Shown: positions 16,769 through 24,957 of the stretch, in pieces
Layout of the letters: each line of letters begins with the position of its first letter
Position numbering within the stretch: the stretch's first letter is position 1
From: Chloroflexota bacterium
GTDB lineage: Bacteria; Chloroflexota; Anaerolineae; Anaerolineales; Villigracilaceae
Direction of reading: 5' to 3'
DNA length: 64,000 nucleotides
Assembly (NCBI GenBank): GCA_023459215.1
Contig: JAEWVF010000051.1
Coordinates: 1-64,000, forward strand
Made by a program: the position numbers and the translations under genes
The notes under the pieces: model-generated
Told to the model about the DNA's origin: nothing
Database searches by the model: none
What the model saw: only the letters and a program-made list of their open reading frames with translations

Positions 16769-17152
16769 GTGACGAAATTCCTGATTATCGGCCTGGGCGG
16801 CGGCCTGGGAGCAATTTTACGTTATGTCCTGAGCGGACTGGTGCAAAATTGGTCAAAAAGCGTCAGCTTCCCTTATGGCACCCTGGCGGTCAACCTGCTT
16901 GGCTGCCTGCTGATTGGTTTTCTGAGCGGTGTGGCTGAAACCCGCGGCCTGTTCAGCCCCGAAGCGCGCCTGTTCATCTTTGTCGGGCTGCTGGGCGGGT
17001 TCACCACCTTTTCGACGTTCGGCAATGAAAGCCTGAACCTGATCCTTTCGCGCGAGAGCCTGCTGGCATTTCTCAACCTGTCCTTGCACCTTATCCTGGG
17101 CCTGGCCCTGGTTTGGGCCGGGCGGGTGCTGGTATCGCTGTTGTGGAGGTAA
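16769..17152 (+). CDS. crcB: Fluoride ion channel CrcB (Fluc)
   Basis: 127 residues with four TM helices. Family signatures are GGGLGAILRY at the N-terminus, GTLAVNLLGCLLIG with the conserved Asn, and GGFTTFSTFGNE. Fluc channels are dual-topology dimers that export fluoride. The start is GTG with no ribosome site; the transcript is predicted to be leaderless. No fluoride riboswitch is recognisable in the 70 bases upstream. The next gene starts 2 bases downstream. Confidence 0.93.
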   Translation: MTKFLIIGLGGGLGAILRYVLSGLVQNWSKSVSFPYGTLAVNLLGCLLIGFLSGVAETRGLFSPEARLFIFVGLLGGFTTFSTFGNESLNLILSRESLLAFLNLSLHLILGLALVWAGRVLVSLLWR

Positions 17153-17153
17153 C

Positions 17154-17504
17154 ATGAATTTACCTGAATCGGGCTGCCTGATGCGCATCTTCATCGGCGA
17201 AAGCGACCACCACGAAGGCAAACCACTCTATGAATGGATTGTCTTGCAGGCCCGCGCGCAAGGCCTGGCCGGGGCAACCGTCCTGCGCGGCATCATGGGC
17301 TTCGGTCCCAATAGCCGCATCTATACCAATAAAATCATGCGCCTTTCCGAAGATTTGCCCCTGGTTGTGGAAATTATCGATACGCACGAAAAACTCGATC
17401 ATTTCCTGACCTACATCGAACCGGCCGTAGGCGATGGCCTGATCACCATGGAAAGCGCAACCATCAAACTCTATCGCAGCCAATCGGGCGCAAAACCAAA
17501 ATAA
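17154..17504 (+). CDS. DUF190 family protein, CrcB partner
   Basis: 116 residues of the DUF190 family: MRIFIGESDHHEGKPLYEWIV, GATVLRGIMGFG and LPLVVEIID. It starts 2 bases after crcB, with GGAGGT inside the crcB end. DUF190 genes are frequently adjacent to crcB; the fold is PII-like and the proteins may respond to a ligand linked to fluoride stress, but the exact role is not established. Confidence 0.9.
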   Translation: MNLPESGCLMRIFIGESDHHEGKPLYEWIVLQARAQGLAGATVLRGIMGFGPNSRIYTNKIMRLSEDLPLVVEIIDTHEKLDHFLTYIEPAVGDGLITMESATIKLYRSQSGAKPK

Positions 17505-17513
17505 GGAAAAATT

Positions 17514-18947
17514 ATGCCCATCTTCACACCCGGACGCCGCTGGCAACCCGCCTTCCTGCCTTTCAAACACGAATCCCTGGGCCACCAGGCGCTGGCCACC
17601 ATTGAATTGACCATCAAAGGGCCGCTCTTCGGCTGCCGGATGTGCGGCAACTGCCTGCTGCAAGAAACCGCCTTTATCTGCCCGATGGAATGCCCGAAAG
17701 GGTTGCGCAACGGCCCCTGCGGCGGCTCAACCGCCGAGCGTTGTTACGTCGATGAAACCCGGCCCTGCATCTGGTACAAAATCTATGAGCGTTCCTTTAA
17801 GATGAAGCGCGAAGAACGCCTGCTCGAAGTGCTCCCGCCGCTCGACTGGGAAAAAACCGGCACCGAAACCTGGGGCGATGTGCTCAGGCAGGCCCGCAAG
17901 GTCGGTCTGAAAAAAGTTGCCAACGGACTGGTCAACGCCGAAACCCGCCACGAAACCTGGGAAAGTGTCTTCAAGCCCGTGCGCCAACCGCAATGGTGGC
18001 AGGGCGATGACCAATACCATGCCCCGGCCTACAGTGAACCCATCTCCAACCTGGAACAACGCCTGCGCGCCGGTGAATTTGTCGTCACTGCCGAGGTCGC
18101 CCCGCCGATGACCGCCAAAACCGACAAGATGTGCAAGAATGTCGAAATGGTGCGCGAGAGCGTGACCGCCGTCAATTTCACCGACAGCCCCAGCGCCACG
18201 CCACGCATGTCCTCCTGGGCCTGTTCCGCGCTGGCGGTTCAGCACGGGGTCGAACCGGTCATGCAGATTGCTGCCCGCGACCGCACCCGGGTCGGTCTGC
18301 AAGGCGAAGTTTTGGGCGCAACCGCCCTGGGCGTGCGCAACATCCTGTGCCTTTCAGGCGATAGCATGCGCCTCTCCGGTCAGCCGCGCGGACGCATGGA
18401 TGTTTTCGACCTGGACGCTGTGCAAATGCTCTGGATTTTGCGCCGGATGCGCGATGAGGGCCACTACCTCGATGGACGCGAGATGAAAACCTCGCCGCAG
18501 TTCTTTCTGGGGGCCGCCGCTGCGCCTTTCGCTTCCGAACCCAAATTCCAGGCATTGCGCGAGCAGAAAAAGGTTAACGCCGGGGCGCAATTCTTCCAGA
18601 CCAACCTGGTCTTTGATGCTGAACGCCTGGATGAGTGGCTCAACGAACTCGACAAACGCGGCATCCTGGAGAAGGTTTACATCCTGATTGGCATTACCCC
18701 GCTCAAATCGCTCAAAATGGCACGCTTTATGCATGATGAAGTTCCCGGGGTGGTTATCCCACAATCCCTGCTCAAGCGCATGGAACAAGCCGAAGCCGCC
18801 GGGAATGCTGCCGAGGAGGGCGTGCAAATTGCGCTGGAGCTGATTCAAAAAATCAAAACCAAGCGCGGCGTCAACGGCCTGCACCTGATGGCCGTTGGCT
18901 GGGAAGAAATCGTCCCGCGGATTGTGGCCGAAGCCGGACTAAAATAA
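17514..18947 (+). CDS. metF: MetV-MetF fusion: methylenetetrahydrofolate reductase with zinc/iron-sulfur domain
   Basis: 477 residues, preceded by AAGGAAA. Residues ~20-190 match the MetV-type MTHFR_C domain, with Cys at 41, 44, 47, 56, 60, 69, 77 and 85 (CRMCGNC, CPMEC, GPCGGS). Residues ~195-477 form the MetF TIM barrel, with FVVTAEVAPP, VNFTDSP and NILCLSGD. MetF reduces 5,10-methylene-THF to 5-methyl-THF for methionine synthesis or the Wood-Ljungdahl methyl branch. In acetogens MetV and MetF are usually separate subunits; here both are one chain. The physiological electron donor cannot be read from sequence. Confidence 0.92.
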   Translation: MPIFTPGRRWQPAFLPFKHESLGHQALATIELTIKGPLFGCRMCGNCLLQETAFICPMECPKGLRNGPCGGSTAERCYVDETRPCIWYKIYERSFKMKREERLLEVLPPLDWEKTGTETWGDVLRQARKVGLKKVANGLVNAETRHETWESVFKPVRQPQWWQGDDQYHAPAYSEPISNLEQRLRAGEFVVTAEVAPPMTAKTDKMCKNVEMVRESVTAVNFTDSPSATPRMSSWACSALAVQHGVEPVMQIAARDRTRVGLQGEVLGATALGVRNILCLSGDSMRLSGQPRGRMDVFDLDAVQMLWILRRMRDEGHYLDGREMKTSPQFFLGAAAAPFASEPKFQALREQKKVNAGAQFFQTNLVFDAERLDEWLNELDKRGILEKVYILIGITPLKSLKMARFMHDEVPGVVIPQSLLKRMEQAEAAGNAAEEGVQIALELIQKIKTKRGVNGLHLMAVGWEEIVPRIVAEAGLK

Positions 18948-18968
18948 ATTCTCGCGGACAAACTGCGC

Positions 18969-18997
18969 TTGCCAGTTTGCAGTGGGCGTGGTAGAAT
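18969..18997 (+). promoter_or_regulatory. Promoter of tRNA-Gln
   Basis: TTGCCA (18969-18974) and TAGAAT (18992-18997) with the ideal 17-base spacing, 18 bases before the mature tRNA 5' end. Confidence 0.7.
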
Positions 18998-19014
18998 ACC
19001 GTCCGCTGTGAAAT

Positions 19015-19085
19015 TGGGGGCTCGTCTAATGGTAGGACGACTGACTCTGGATCAGTTAGTAGTGGTTCGAATCCATTGCCCCCAG
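19015..19085 (+). tRNA. tRNA-Gln (anticodon CTG)
   Basis: All arms fold: acceptor TGGGGGC/GCCCCCA, D arm GTC/GAC, anticodon stem ACTGA/TCAGT with loop CTCTGGA (anticodon CTG), and T arm AGTGG/CCATT around TTCGAAT. The discriminator is G and no CCA is encoded. Its 3' end faces a tyrosine recombinase gene, the usual arrangement at a tRNA integration site. Confidence 0.95.
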
Positions 19086-19090
19086 CACCC

Positions 19091-19122
19091 GAAAACCTCC
19101 CGAAAACGGGAGGTTTTCGTTT
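19091..19122 (+). terminator. Terminator of tRNA-Gln
   Basis: A perfect 12-bp stem (19091-19102, 19107-19118) with an AAAA loop starts 5 bases after the tRNA, followed by a short T-rich run. Confidence 0.85.
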
Positions 19123-19233
19123 ATTTCGGCTGTTTTTCGGGAAAATCCTGTCGGATTCGGAAAATATCGGCGAACGGCTCGTAACCTGTTGCTACAGCCT
19201 GTGCAATTACCTGTGCAACACAACCGGCTTATC

Positions 19234-20439
19234 TCACGCAATTGGCGTAATTTCACCAAATAGAAGCTGATCCATCAAACTTGGGATCGAGTTTTCGTCC
19301 AAGTTTTGCAGACGGAACTTTCCCTGGGGAATAATGTGCCCATAAACATTCAGGGTGATCTCTGTAGATGCATGCCCCAAATATCGGCTGACTTCATGTA
19401 CTGGGATACCGTAGGCCAACATAAAAGAAGCGGCCGTATGGCGCAGATGGTGAAAGGTCAGTTTAGCATCCAGTCCAAGTGAAAAGAATGCCGTTTTAAG
19501 TGTTTTCTCCAGTTCTGATGGGTCCATTGGCGTGCCAACCCGACTGGCAAAAACTAAATTAGATTCTCTCCACGCACTGCCCTGAAACATTGCCTGCCGG
19601 TTCATTTGAGCCTTATGCTGTTTCAGTATCTCGATCAGTTTTGGCCCAACGCGGATAGTGCGGTAACTACTTTTGGTTTTGAGGGATTCTAATTCGCGCG
19701 CTTTACCACGAAGTTTTCGCGCCGGCATCTGGGCTGAAACACGAATGGTTTGGTTTTCAAAATCAATCTTGTCCCAGGTCAGGCCTCGAATTTCTCCCGA
19801 ACGCATACCGGTGGCCAACGCTACACAAACGATCGTCTGATACCAGGAACTGTCTAACTCGTTGATGAGTTGACGCGATTGCGCTGGTGTTAGGAATAGA
19901 TCCTGTCGTATTTTTTTTCGCGATGGTATGCTCACGCGGAGAGCTGGATTTGCAGACAGTAGCTCATGTTTTACAGCGTGTTGTAGAATGAGGCGCAACA
20001 CGCTGTGAATGTGACTTACTGTGCTCTCGCTGCAATCACGATCGATTAGATCTGTGTAAAACTTTGAGATATCGAGTGGTTTGATAGATCTGATCGGCTG
20101 GTTACCCAAGTGGGGACTGATGTAGCGATCCAGCCAGTCGTGATAATCGCGCAGCGTAGACGGTTTAACTGCTAGTCGTTTTTCAGTCAGGCATTGTTGG
20201 GCTACATCGTCGAGCGTGATGGACATGTTTTCTGCGCGCAAACCAGTTTCTACCCCTCTAATCTGTTCGCGAATCCAGCTCTCTGCCAGCCGTTTCGTTT
20301 GAAACGAATTAGAGATTCGTCTAGGTTTACCACCATTCTCTGATGGAATGGTTACCTGGGCGCGAAAACTTCCAGACGGATTCTGGTATACAGAGCCGGA
20401 GCCTGGGGCACGGTGATTTTCTGTAAAAGACTTTTTCAT
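19234..20439 (-). CDS. int: Phage-type tyrosine recombinase (integrase)
   Basis: 401 residues from ATG 20439, which has GAGGAG upstream; a longer frame lacks one. Layout: an N-terminal arm-binding domain (~15-60), a SAM-like core-binding domain (~70-165), and a catalytic domain. Catalytic residues seen are Arg (TGMRSGEIRGL), Lys (LKTKSSYRTI), HxxR (HHLRHT), His (YLGHAS) and the Tyr nucleophile (NVYGHI). Such enzymes integrate and excise elements at tRNA genes; this one converges on tRNA-Gln, 115 bases away. With the excisionase-like gene it marks one end of an integrated element whose far end I could not locate. Confidence 0.93.
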   Translation of the reverse strand: MKKSFTENHRAPGSGSVYQNPSGSFRAQVTIPSENGGKPRRISNSFQTKRLAESWIREQIRGVETGLRAENMSITLDDVAQQCLTEKRLAVKPSTLRDYHDWLDRYISPHLGNQPIRSIKPLDISKFYTDLIDRDCSESTVSHIHSVLRLILQHAVKHELLSANPALRVSIPSRKKIRQDLFLTPAQSRQLINELDSSWYQTIVCVALATGMRSGEIRGLTWDKIDFENQTIRVSAQMPARKLRGKARELESLKTKSSYRTIRVGPKLIEILKQHKAQMNRQAMFQGSAWRESNLVFASRVGTPMDPSELEKTLKTAFFSLGLDAKLTFHHLRHTAASFMLAYGIPVHEVSRYLGHASTEITLNVYGHIIPQGKFRLQNLDENSIPSLMDQLLFGEITPIA

Positions 20440-20538
20440 GGCCAACTCCTCATAGTTTGAAATATTAGAGAATATGACCATTCTGCAAATCGGTAAGTTG
20501 TTAAGGTGCGGTTTTTCTTCATATTTTAGCATCTCCAG

Positions 20539-20582
20539 AGAGACTGCCCAAAAAGAAAAAATGTTCTTTTTGGGCAGTCTCT
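20539..20582. terminator. Perfect 19-bp inverted repeat between excisionase-like gene and integrase
   Basis: Arms 20539-20557 and 20564-20582 are exact complements with a 6-base loop. It lies just after the excisionase-like stop and could terminate that transcript. The T-rich part is in the stem, so this is not a textbook terminator. Confidence 0.55.
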
Positions 20583-20595
20583 GAATGGGTTGGTT

Positions 20596-20802
20596 TTATT
20601 TGAATGAATCTGGGGCTATCATAGATCGAACCTCATCATCTGTAATCTGCCGACCGAGATAAAGTTCGATGTGTTGGCGGTGTATCCGGATAACTTTACC
20701 CTCTTTCCATGCAGGCAACAGCCCAGACTGAATTCGATTACGAACAGTACTAGGAGAGACACGGGCTAACCTAGCAGTTTCTTTAATCGTAAAAACGAAC
20801 AT
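20596..20802 (-). CDS. Excisionase-like helix-turn-helix protein
   Basis: 68 residues from ATG 20802 (AAAGGG upstream). A longer frame would run through a strong terminator and is rejected. The winged HTH reads FTIKETARLARVSPSTVRNRIQSGLLPAWKEGKVIRIHRQHIELYL, the pattern of the MerR-like excisionase family that recognises plasmid and prophage att sites. It is on the same strand as the integrase, 156 bases upstream of its start. Likely role is directionality factor for excision or repressor of the element. Confidence 0.8.
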   Translation of the reverse strand: MFVFTIKETARLARVSPSTVRNRIQSGLLPAWKEGKVIRIHRQHIELYLGRQITDDEVRSMIAPDSFK

Positions 20803-20841
20803 AGTTGTAACCCTTTCCGTACGGTGATGGTGGATTAAAAC

Positions 20842-20874
20842 AAAAAAGCCGCAACCTGTGAGGCAGGTTGCGGC
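20842..20874 (-). terminator. Strong terminator upstream of the excisionase-like gene
   Basis: An 11-bp stem (GCCGCAACCTG at 20848-20858, complement at 20864-20874) is followed on the minus strand by T6. No protein-coding gene lies just upstream on that strand, so it may end a short untranslated RNA or act as an attenuator of the excisionase gene. Confidence 0.7.
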
Positions 20875-20920
20875 CTGTGAATGCAGTAGCGAGGCACAAT
20901 GGTGCCAGACTGTCACTGGG

Positions 20921-21096
20921 TGAAGGCGCGTAGGGAGATGGTGAAAAAGGAAAAACGAGTGTTTTTAGGTATGGGGCCTACACGCCATTGGTTAAGACGT
21001 GCAGGAAGATTTAAGAGAATCAAAAAACTGGATGTTGTTGATTCGGAAAAGGAATGGCATCACATTACATAACATTGTGTTAAGGCGCGTAGGAAG
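20921..21096. repeat. Three short direct repeats, candidate integrase arm sites
   Basis: TGAAGGCGCGTAGGGAG (20921-20937), GTTAAGACGTGCAGGAAG (20991-21008) and GTTAAGGCGCGTAGGAAG (21079-21096) share the consensus KTAAGGCGYGTAGGAAG in one orientation, spaced 70 and 88 bases apart. They lie in the ~590-base non-coding stretch after the excisionase-like gene. Arm-type recombinase sites or regulator sites are possible; this is inference. Confidence 0.5.
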
Positions 21097-21237
21097 GGCA
21101 CATAATCTATAATCGATTGTGCGTTGTAAATGGAGGGGTTATACCTCGAATATGACCCGCTATATCAAATGATAATACGCGGGCGGGCTTGAGCCCGTAG
21201 TCGTGATTTGTTAAGGTTCTGAATATTTTTGTACTGC

Positions 21238-21323
21238 TGCATTGGGGGGCGCACAAGAAATGCCCTGCAGGGGTGCAAAAAACCTATTTTTTGTTGCCGT
21301 GGCCACGGTGCGCCCCAAATGCG
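21238..21323. repeat. Interrupted inverted repeat in non-coding region
   Basis: TGCATTGGGGGGCGCAC (about 21238-21254) is nearly complementary to GTGCGCCCCAAATGC (about 21309-21323). It may be a remnant of a foldback element. The stretch 20803-21396 holds no convincing gene. Confidence 0.4.
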
Positions 21324-21392
21324 GGGCGTTTGTTATGTATATTTTACAGAAATATGATGACCGGTCAAGACAATTTTTCAAAATTGTGCGAT

Positions 21393-21437
21393 TTAGGTGT
21401 GCGCAATGCGCTGGATGCGCGCATTGCGCACACCTAA
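21393..21437. repeat. Perfect 19-bp GC-rich hairpin
   Basis: Arms 21393-21411 and 21419-21437 are exact complements (TTAGGTGTGCGCAATGCGC) around a 7-base loop, in an AT-rich surrounding and without a T run. It lies between the element's non-coding region and the helicase remnant. Confidence 0.6.
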
Positions 21438-21559
21438 CAAAATTGCAAACTCAAAAACGCCCCCAGCCGCCCCATCGCCTCGCCAAAGTTCTTGCGTCCC
21501 ATGCCGATGCAGAAGTGGTCTCCAGTATACGCCGCCGCATATAATCATACTGTTTGCAA

Positions 21560-22140
21560 GCAGCATGCCCGGCCCAGCGCAAAGCCTGGATCCGGCACAA
21601 CGCTCCCGGCATGGATGTGCTTATTGTGAATCCGATTCTGGTGAAAACTGGCCTCGACCTGATCATGTTCAGCGACCTGGTTTTTTACGAAACCACCACC
21701 TCGCTTTTACGCTTTGGCAAGCTATGTTGAGAGTGTGGAGACTCGGCCAGGATAAGGAGGTCAACGTTACCTTCCTGGCCTACGCCAACACCGTGGAGGA
21801 AGCCATCCTGAAACGAGTCGGCGACAAGATGAAAGCGGCAAAATTGTTGTATGGCAAGGAAGCCGCGGGTGTCCTGGTGGAGGTTGAATACGATGACGTT
21901 GTGCGCGAGGTCATCAAGGCCGCCCTGGAAGGGCACGTCCTGAAAATCCCGACCGGCGAGAAAATCGGCGCCATCTTCTCGGATGGCACTGAACGCCGGG
22001 TGACGATTTCAACCGCCCCGACCGGCTCGCTGGTGGCAGTCAGCCCCACCCTGGTGGTGATTGCCCCGGAAGCCCCCCGGCAGATGACTCTGTTTGGAGA
22101 GATCGTGGAAATACAAGGAGGCAAACGCAAGAGAAGGTAA
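21560..22140 (+). pseudogene. SNF2-family helicase remnant, C-terminal part, frameshifted
   Basis: One frame from ~21566 reads PAQRKAWIRHNAPGMDVLIVNPILVKTGLDL...FYETTTSL; another continues LWQAM-RVWRLGQDKEVNVTFLAYANTVEEAILKRVGDKM. Together these match the C-terminal helicase lobe of SNF2 proteins (RxxRxGQ is motif VI). The frames meet near 21708, where one extra base breaks the coding sequence. No ATP-binding lobe is left upstream. The C-terminal tail (22001-22140) is repeated at 24822-24957. Confidence 0.75.
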
Positions 22141-22176
22141 CAAAAAACAGCGAGGCTCATCACCTCGCTGTTTTGA
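22001..22176 (+). repeat. Direct repeat copy 1: helicase tail plus terminator
   Basis: Closely similar to 24822-24998, including the coding tail, stop codon and following AAAACAGCGAGG hairpin. The two copies are in direct orientation about 2.8 kb apart. Confidence 0.85.
22144..22174 (+). terminator. Terminator after helicase remnant
   Basis: A 12-bp stem (AAAACAGCGAGG at 22144-22155, complement at 22163-22174) ending in T4. Confidence 0.8.
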
Positions 22177-22292
22177 TTCACTCTTACATAAAGGCATTCA
22201 ACCCAGATTCAAGTTCCGCCTTATACTGTGTAAGATTTTCTCCTTTCACCCGTTTTCATCTATGAAACACGCGCGTGTTACCCGGAGAACCC

Positions 22293-22862
22293 ATGAACCT
22301 GTTCCAAAGCTCACCCATAGCCACCCCCCAAGCATTCGACCAGCTTTATCAGCGTAACCGTCTGCCCATCTTTCGTTACATCTATGGGCTGACCGGCGGT
22401 CCACAGGAGGATGTGGAGGACCTGACAGCCGAAACATTTCTACATGCCTGGAAAGCCCGTCAGCGGTTTGATGGGGATGAAAACAATGCAACCGGTTGGT
22501 TAATTCGGATTGCCAAACGCTTGGTGATCGACGACTACCGTTATCGCACATCCCGAACAACCCGTGGTCAGCCTCCTGACTCTCCTGCCGAGCTGCAGCC
22601 CGAGCAAATTGCCCTGGAAAGAGATGAGCGGCAATTTCTGCTCATCCTGCTGGAAGACCTGCCCGATGGTCAGCGAGAAATCCTGGTTCTGCGTTATATG
22701 CTTGGATGGCGGGTGGGCGAAATCGCCCGGCATGTCGGCGCGACGGAAAACAATATCTCCGTTACCATCCACCGCACGCTAACCCGTCTGCGTGAAAAAT
22801 GGCAGGAAATGGAATTTGCTGAATTACCTGCCATGCTCGTTTCTGAGGAGAAAATCTCATGA
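22293..22862 (+). CDS. ECF-type RNA polymerase sigma factor
   Basis: 189 residues from ATG 22293, preceded by GGAG. Region 2 (~15-85: FDQLYQRNRLPIFRYIYGLTGGPQEDVEDLTAETFLHAWKA) and region 4 (~125-180: LPDGQREILVLRYMLGWRVGEIARHVG) are complete, without regions 1 and 3, as in ECF sigma factors. The stop overlaps the next start by 4 bases (ATGA), the usual arrangement for a sigma and its membrane-bound regulator. It directs polymerase to a regulon not visible here, probably including its own operon. Confidence 0.92.
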   Translation: MNLFQSSPIATPQAFDQLYQRNRLPIFRYIYGLTGGPQEDVEDLTAETFLHAWKARQRFDGDENNATGWLIRIAKRLVIDDYRYRTSRTTRGQPPDSPAELQPEQIALERDERQFLLILLEDLPDGQREILVLRYMLGWRVGEIARHVGATENNISVTIHRTLTRLREKWQEMEFAELPAMLVSEEKIS

Positions 22863-24694
22863 CCCCGATACCTGATGAACATCAAGTCGAGCAAATGCTC
22901 GCACAAATCCCGCTAGAACCTGGCGCGCATCTGGAGCGGCGATTATCCAATGCCCCCTGGAGGCCACGCGCCGTTGCCTGTAGGCGCGTCGTTACAGGGG
23001 CTCTGGTGGGCCTTCTGGCCCTGACGCTCTTCACCGCCATCACCCCACAGGGACGCGCCTTTGCGCAGGGCATCCTCCAATTCTTTGCCCGCACCGAGAG
23101 CGACACTCGTCCCATTCCGACCCTTGCGCTGGCATCTGACCCTGCTGTTCCGAGCCAGGCACCCGTCAGCCCCATCATCGAGACCCGCCTGCCCTTTGAG
23201 GATACCTGCGGCGACATCTACAGCGCACACTGCGGCATGGACGAAATCCGCGCCTTGGTGAACTTCCCGGTCAAGGGGCTGGAAGAAACTGCGCAAGGTC
23301 TGGTCTTCTCCGGCGCGACCGGCGGCCCCGAGCAGGTCATCCTGCTCTACCAAGGTGAAAGCGTCAACGGCCTGCTGCTCGTCTTTGCGGAACCCGCCGA
23401 TGCCGCCAACCCGCTGCCGGTAGCGGCCAGCGCCGAGGTCGAAGTAGTCTCCATCAACGGCCTACCCGGCGAGTACGTTCAGGGTGCCTGGTACTCAATT
23501 GGCGGCGTCAACGAAGGCGTTTCCTGGACGACCGAGTCGTTCGCAAAGACTCTGCGCTGGGATGATGATGCCGTACGATACACTATGACTTTCCGCGCCG
23601 CGAAAGATACTGGCGTGCATCTCGAAAAATCCGACCTGCTCTACATGGCTGAACGGATGACCACTGAAGCGGTCGAAATTGCCGACACTTTCGCTCAGTC
23701 AATGGAGATTCAGGAAATCTCCCAACAGGTGGGCTTCACAGTGGTTGAACCGGGCTGGGTTCCCGGTGGATACAGCCTGCTCAAAGCCGCCTATACATCC
23801 GAACAGAATGCCGCCTGCCTGTATTATCGCTACGGCGAAGGGGCCCTTCCCGTGTTGGCAATTGCCCAACGCCCGGCAGCAGCCTCCATTTTGGAGGACA
23901 TTACCATCAGCACCGTAGATGGGAACGGTCAGAATATTACCATCCCGGTTGTGACCGAACCTGTTGTCATCGGTGGGGCGCAGGCCGTGTTGGTTTCGAA
24001 CGGGGTCAGCAGCGGCACGCTCTGCCCCGACAAAGACTTCGTCGGCAACCAGGCGCTCTACTGGCAGTTCAATGGCAAGGATTACGTTATCTTCGGGCTG
24101 ATAGACCAGTATAAAGGCGGTGTCTTCCTCAGCCGCCTCGAAATGCTGCGCCTGGCCGAAAACCTGACTGGCGTTTCCACCCTATCGGAAGGCGGTCTCG
24201 ACCCTGAGCGGCTGCGCTCGGCGGCAGAAGCCCAGAGTCTGGCCGGGTTTGAGGTCAAATCGCCATCCCAAATTGTCGCTGGGCTGCATCTCGACCATGC
24301 CGCTTTTTACTTGGCAAGTGAAGAAAATAAGCCAACGTCAATAGACGGGCCTTTCGACTTGGCGGGCGGGCAGACCGAAACGGTCGTCTTCGTCTACACC
24401 CCCGAAGGCAAACCAACGCGCGGCGGTCATGACTATGGACTGTTCATTACCCAGACTGCCGGCGATATCCGTACCCTGCAAGAGATTCACGGGTGGGGCG
24501 GGTTCGATGAAGTGATCGTCAACGGCCAAGCCGCTGAATACCGCCTGCTCTGTTGGGATACTCCAACGGGAGACACTGAATGCCACCAGGAACTGTATTG
24601 GCATGCCAACGGCATTGGCTATGGAATCTTTGCCTACCTTCCGGGCGCACTGGAGAGAGATGTATTGATTGCAATAGCAGAGAGTATGCAGTAA
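22859..24694 (+). CDS. Single-pass membrane protein, candidate anti-sigma factor with large exported domain
   Basis: 611 residues. A short cytoplasmic N-terminus (1-41) is followed by one TM helix (~42-64) and a large extracytoplasmic region. That region has three related segments resembling DUF4367 (motifs such as VVEPGWVPGGYSLLKAAY and YLLCWDT). It overlaps the ECF sigma gene by 4 bases. The topology and coupling suggest it binds the sigma inside and senses a signal outside, but no zinc-binding ASD motif is visible in the N-terminus. Anti-sigma function is inferred from context. Confidence 0.7.
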   Translation: MTPIPDEHQVEQMLAQIPLEPGAHLERRLSNAPWRPRAVACRRVVTGALVGLLALTLFTAITPQGRAFAQGILQFFARTESDTRPIPTLALASDPAVPSQAPVSPIIETRLPFEDTCGDIYSAHCGMDEIRALVNFPVKGLEETAQGLVFSGATGGPEQVILLYQGESVNGLLLVFAEPADAANPLPVAASAEVEVVSINGLPGEYVQGAWYSIGGVNEGVSWTTESFAKTLRWDDDAVRYTMTFRAAKDTGVHLEKSDLLYMAERMTTEAVEIADTFAQSMEIQEISQQVGFTVVEPGWVPGGYSLLKAAYTSEQNAACLYYRYGEGALPVLAIAQRPAAASILEDITISTVDGNGQNITIPVVTEPVVIGGAQAVLVSNGVSSGTLCPDKDFVGNQALYWQFNGKDYVIFGLIDQYKGGVFLSRLEMLRLAENLTGVSTLSEGGLDPERLRSAAEAQSLAGFEVKSPSQIVAGLHLDHAAFYLASEENKPTSIDGPFDLAGGQTETVVFVYTPEGKPTRGGHDYGLFITQTAGDIRTLQEIHGWGGFDEVIVNGQAAEYRLLCWDTPTGDTECHQELYWHANGIGYGIFAYLPGALERDVLIAIAESMQ

Positions 24695-24700
24695 TCGAAA

Positions 24701-24744
24701 CAAATAACAAACACCCGAAAGATGTTCCGGGTGTTTGTTATTTG
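24701..24744 (+). terminator. Terminator of the sigma factor operon
   Basis: A perfect 17-bp stem (24701-24717, 24728-24744) with a 10-base loop, starting 6 bases after the stop at 24694. Confidence 0.85.
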
Positions 24745-24751
24745 ATCGCCA

Positions 24752-24957
24752 ATACTTTGAGATTCCTGATTGATGAAAAACCTGGCAATATCTTTTCCTA
24801 TGGCAATGGGCACCGAGTCATAATTTCAACCGCCCCGACCGGCTCACTGGTAGCAATCAGTCCCACACTGGTGGTGATTGCCCCGGAAGCCCCCCGGCAG
24901 ATGACCCTGTTTGGGGAGATGGTAGTGACACAAGGAGGAAAACGCAGGAAACGCTAA
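24752..24957 (+). pseudogene. Second SNF2 helicase tail fragment
   Basis: Encodes NTLRFLIDEKPGNIFSYGNGHRVI then TAPTGSLVAISPTLVVIAP and QMTLFGEM, matching the last ~65 residues of the remnant at 21560-22140. There is no start and no upstream helicase sequence. It follows directly on the sigma-operon terminator, as if the operon had replaced the rest of a second helicase copy. Confidence 0.75.

Noticed and set aside
19199..19217. CCTGTGCAA direct repeat near the integrase stop as the attachment core
   Set aside because: It is not part of the tRNA and no third copy was found; the tRNA 3' end is the more likely core.
21242..21544. 100-codon open frame after the integrase element
   Set aside because: No ribosome site or recognisable domain; it crosses two inverted repeats and gives a low-complexity Cys/Ala/His stretch.
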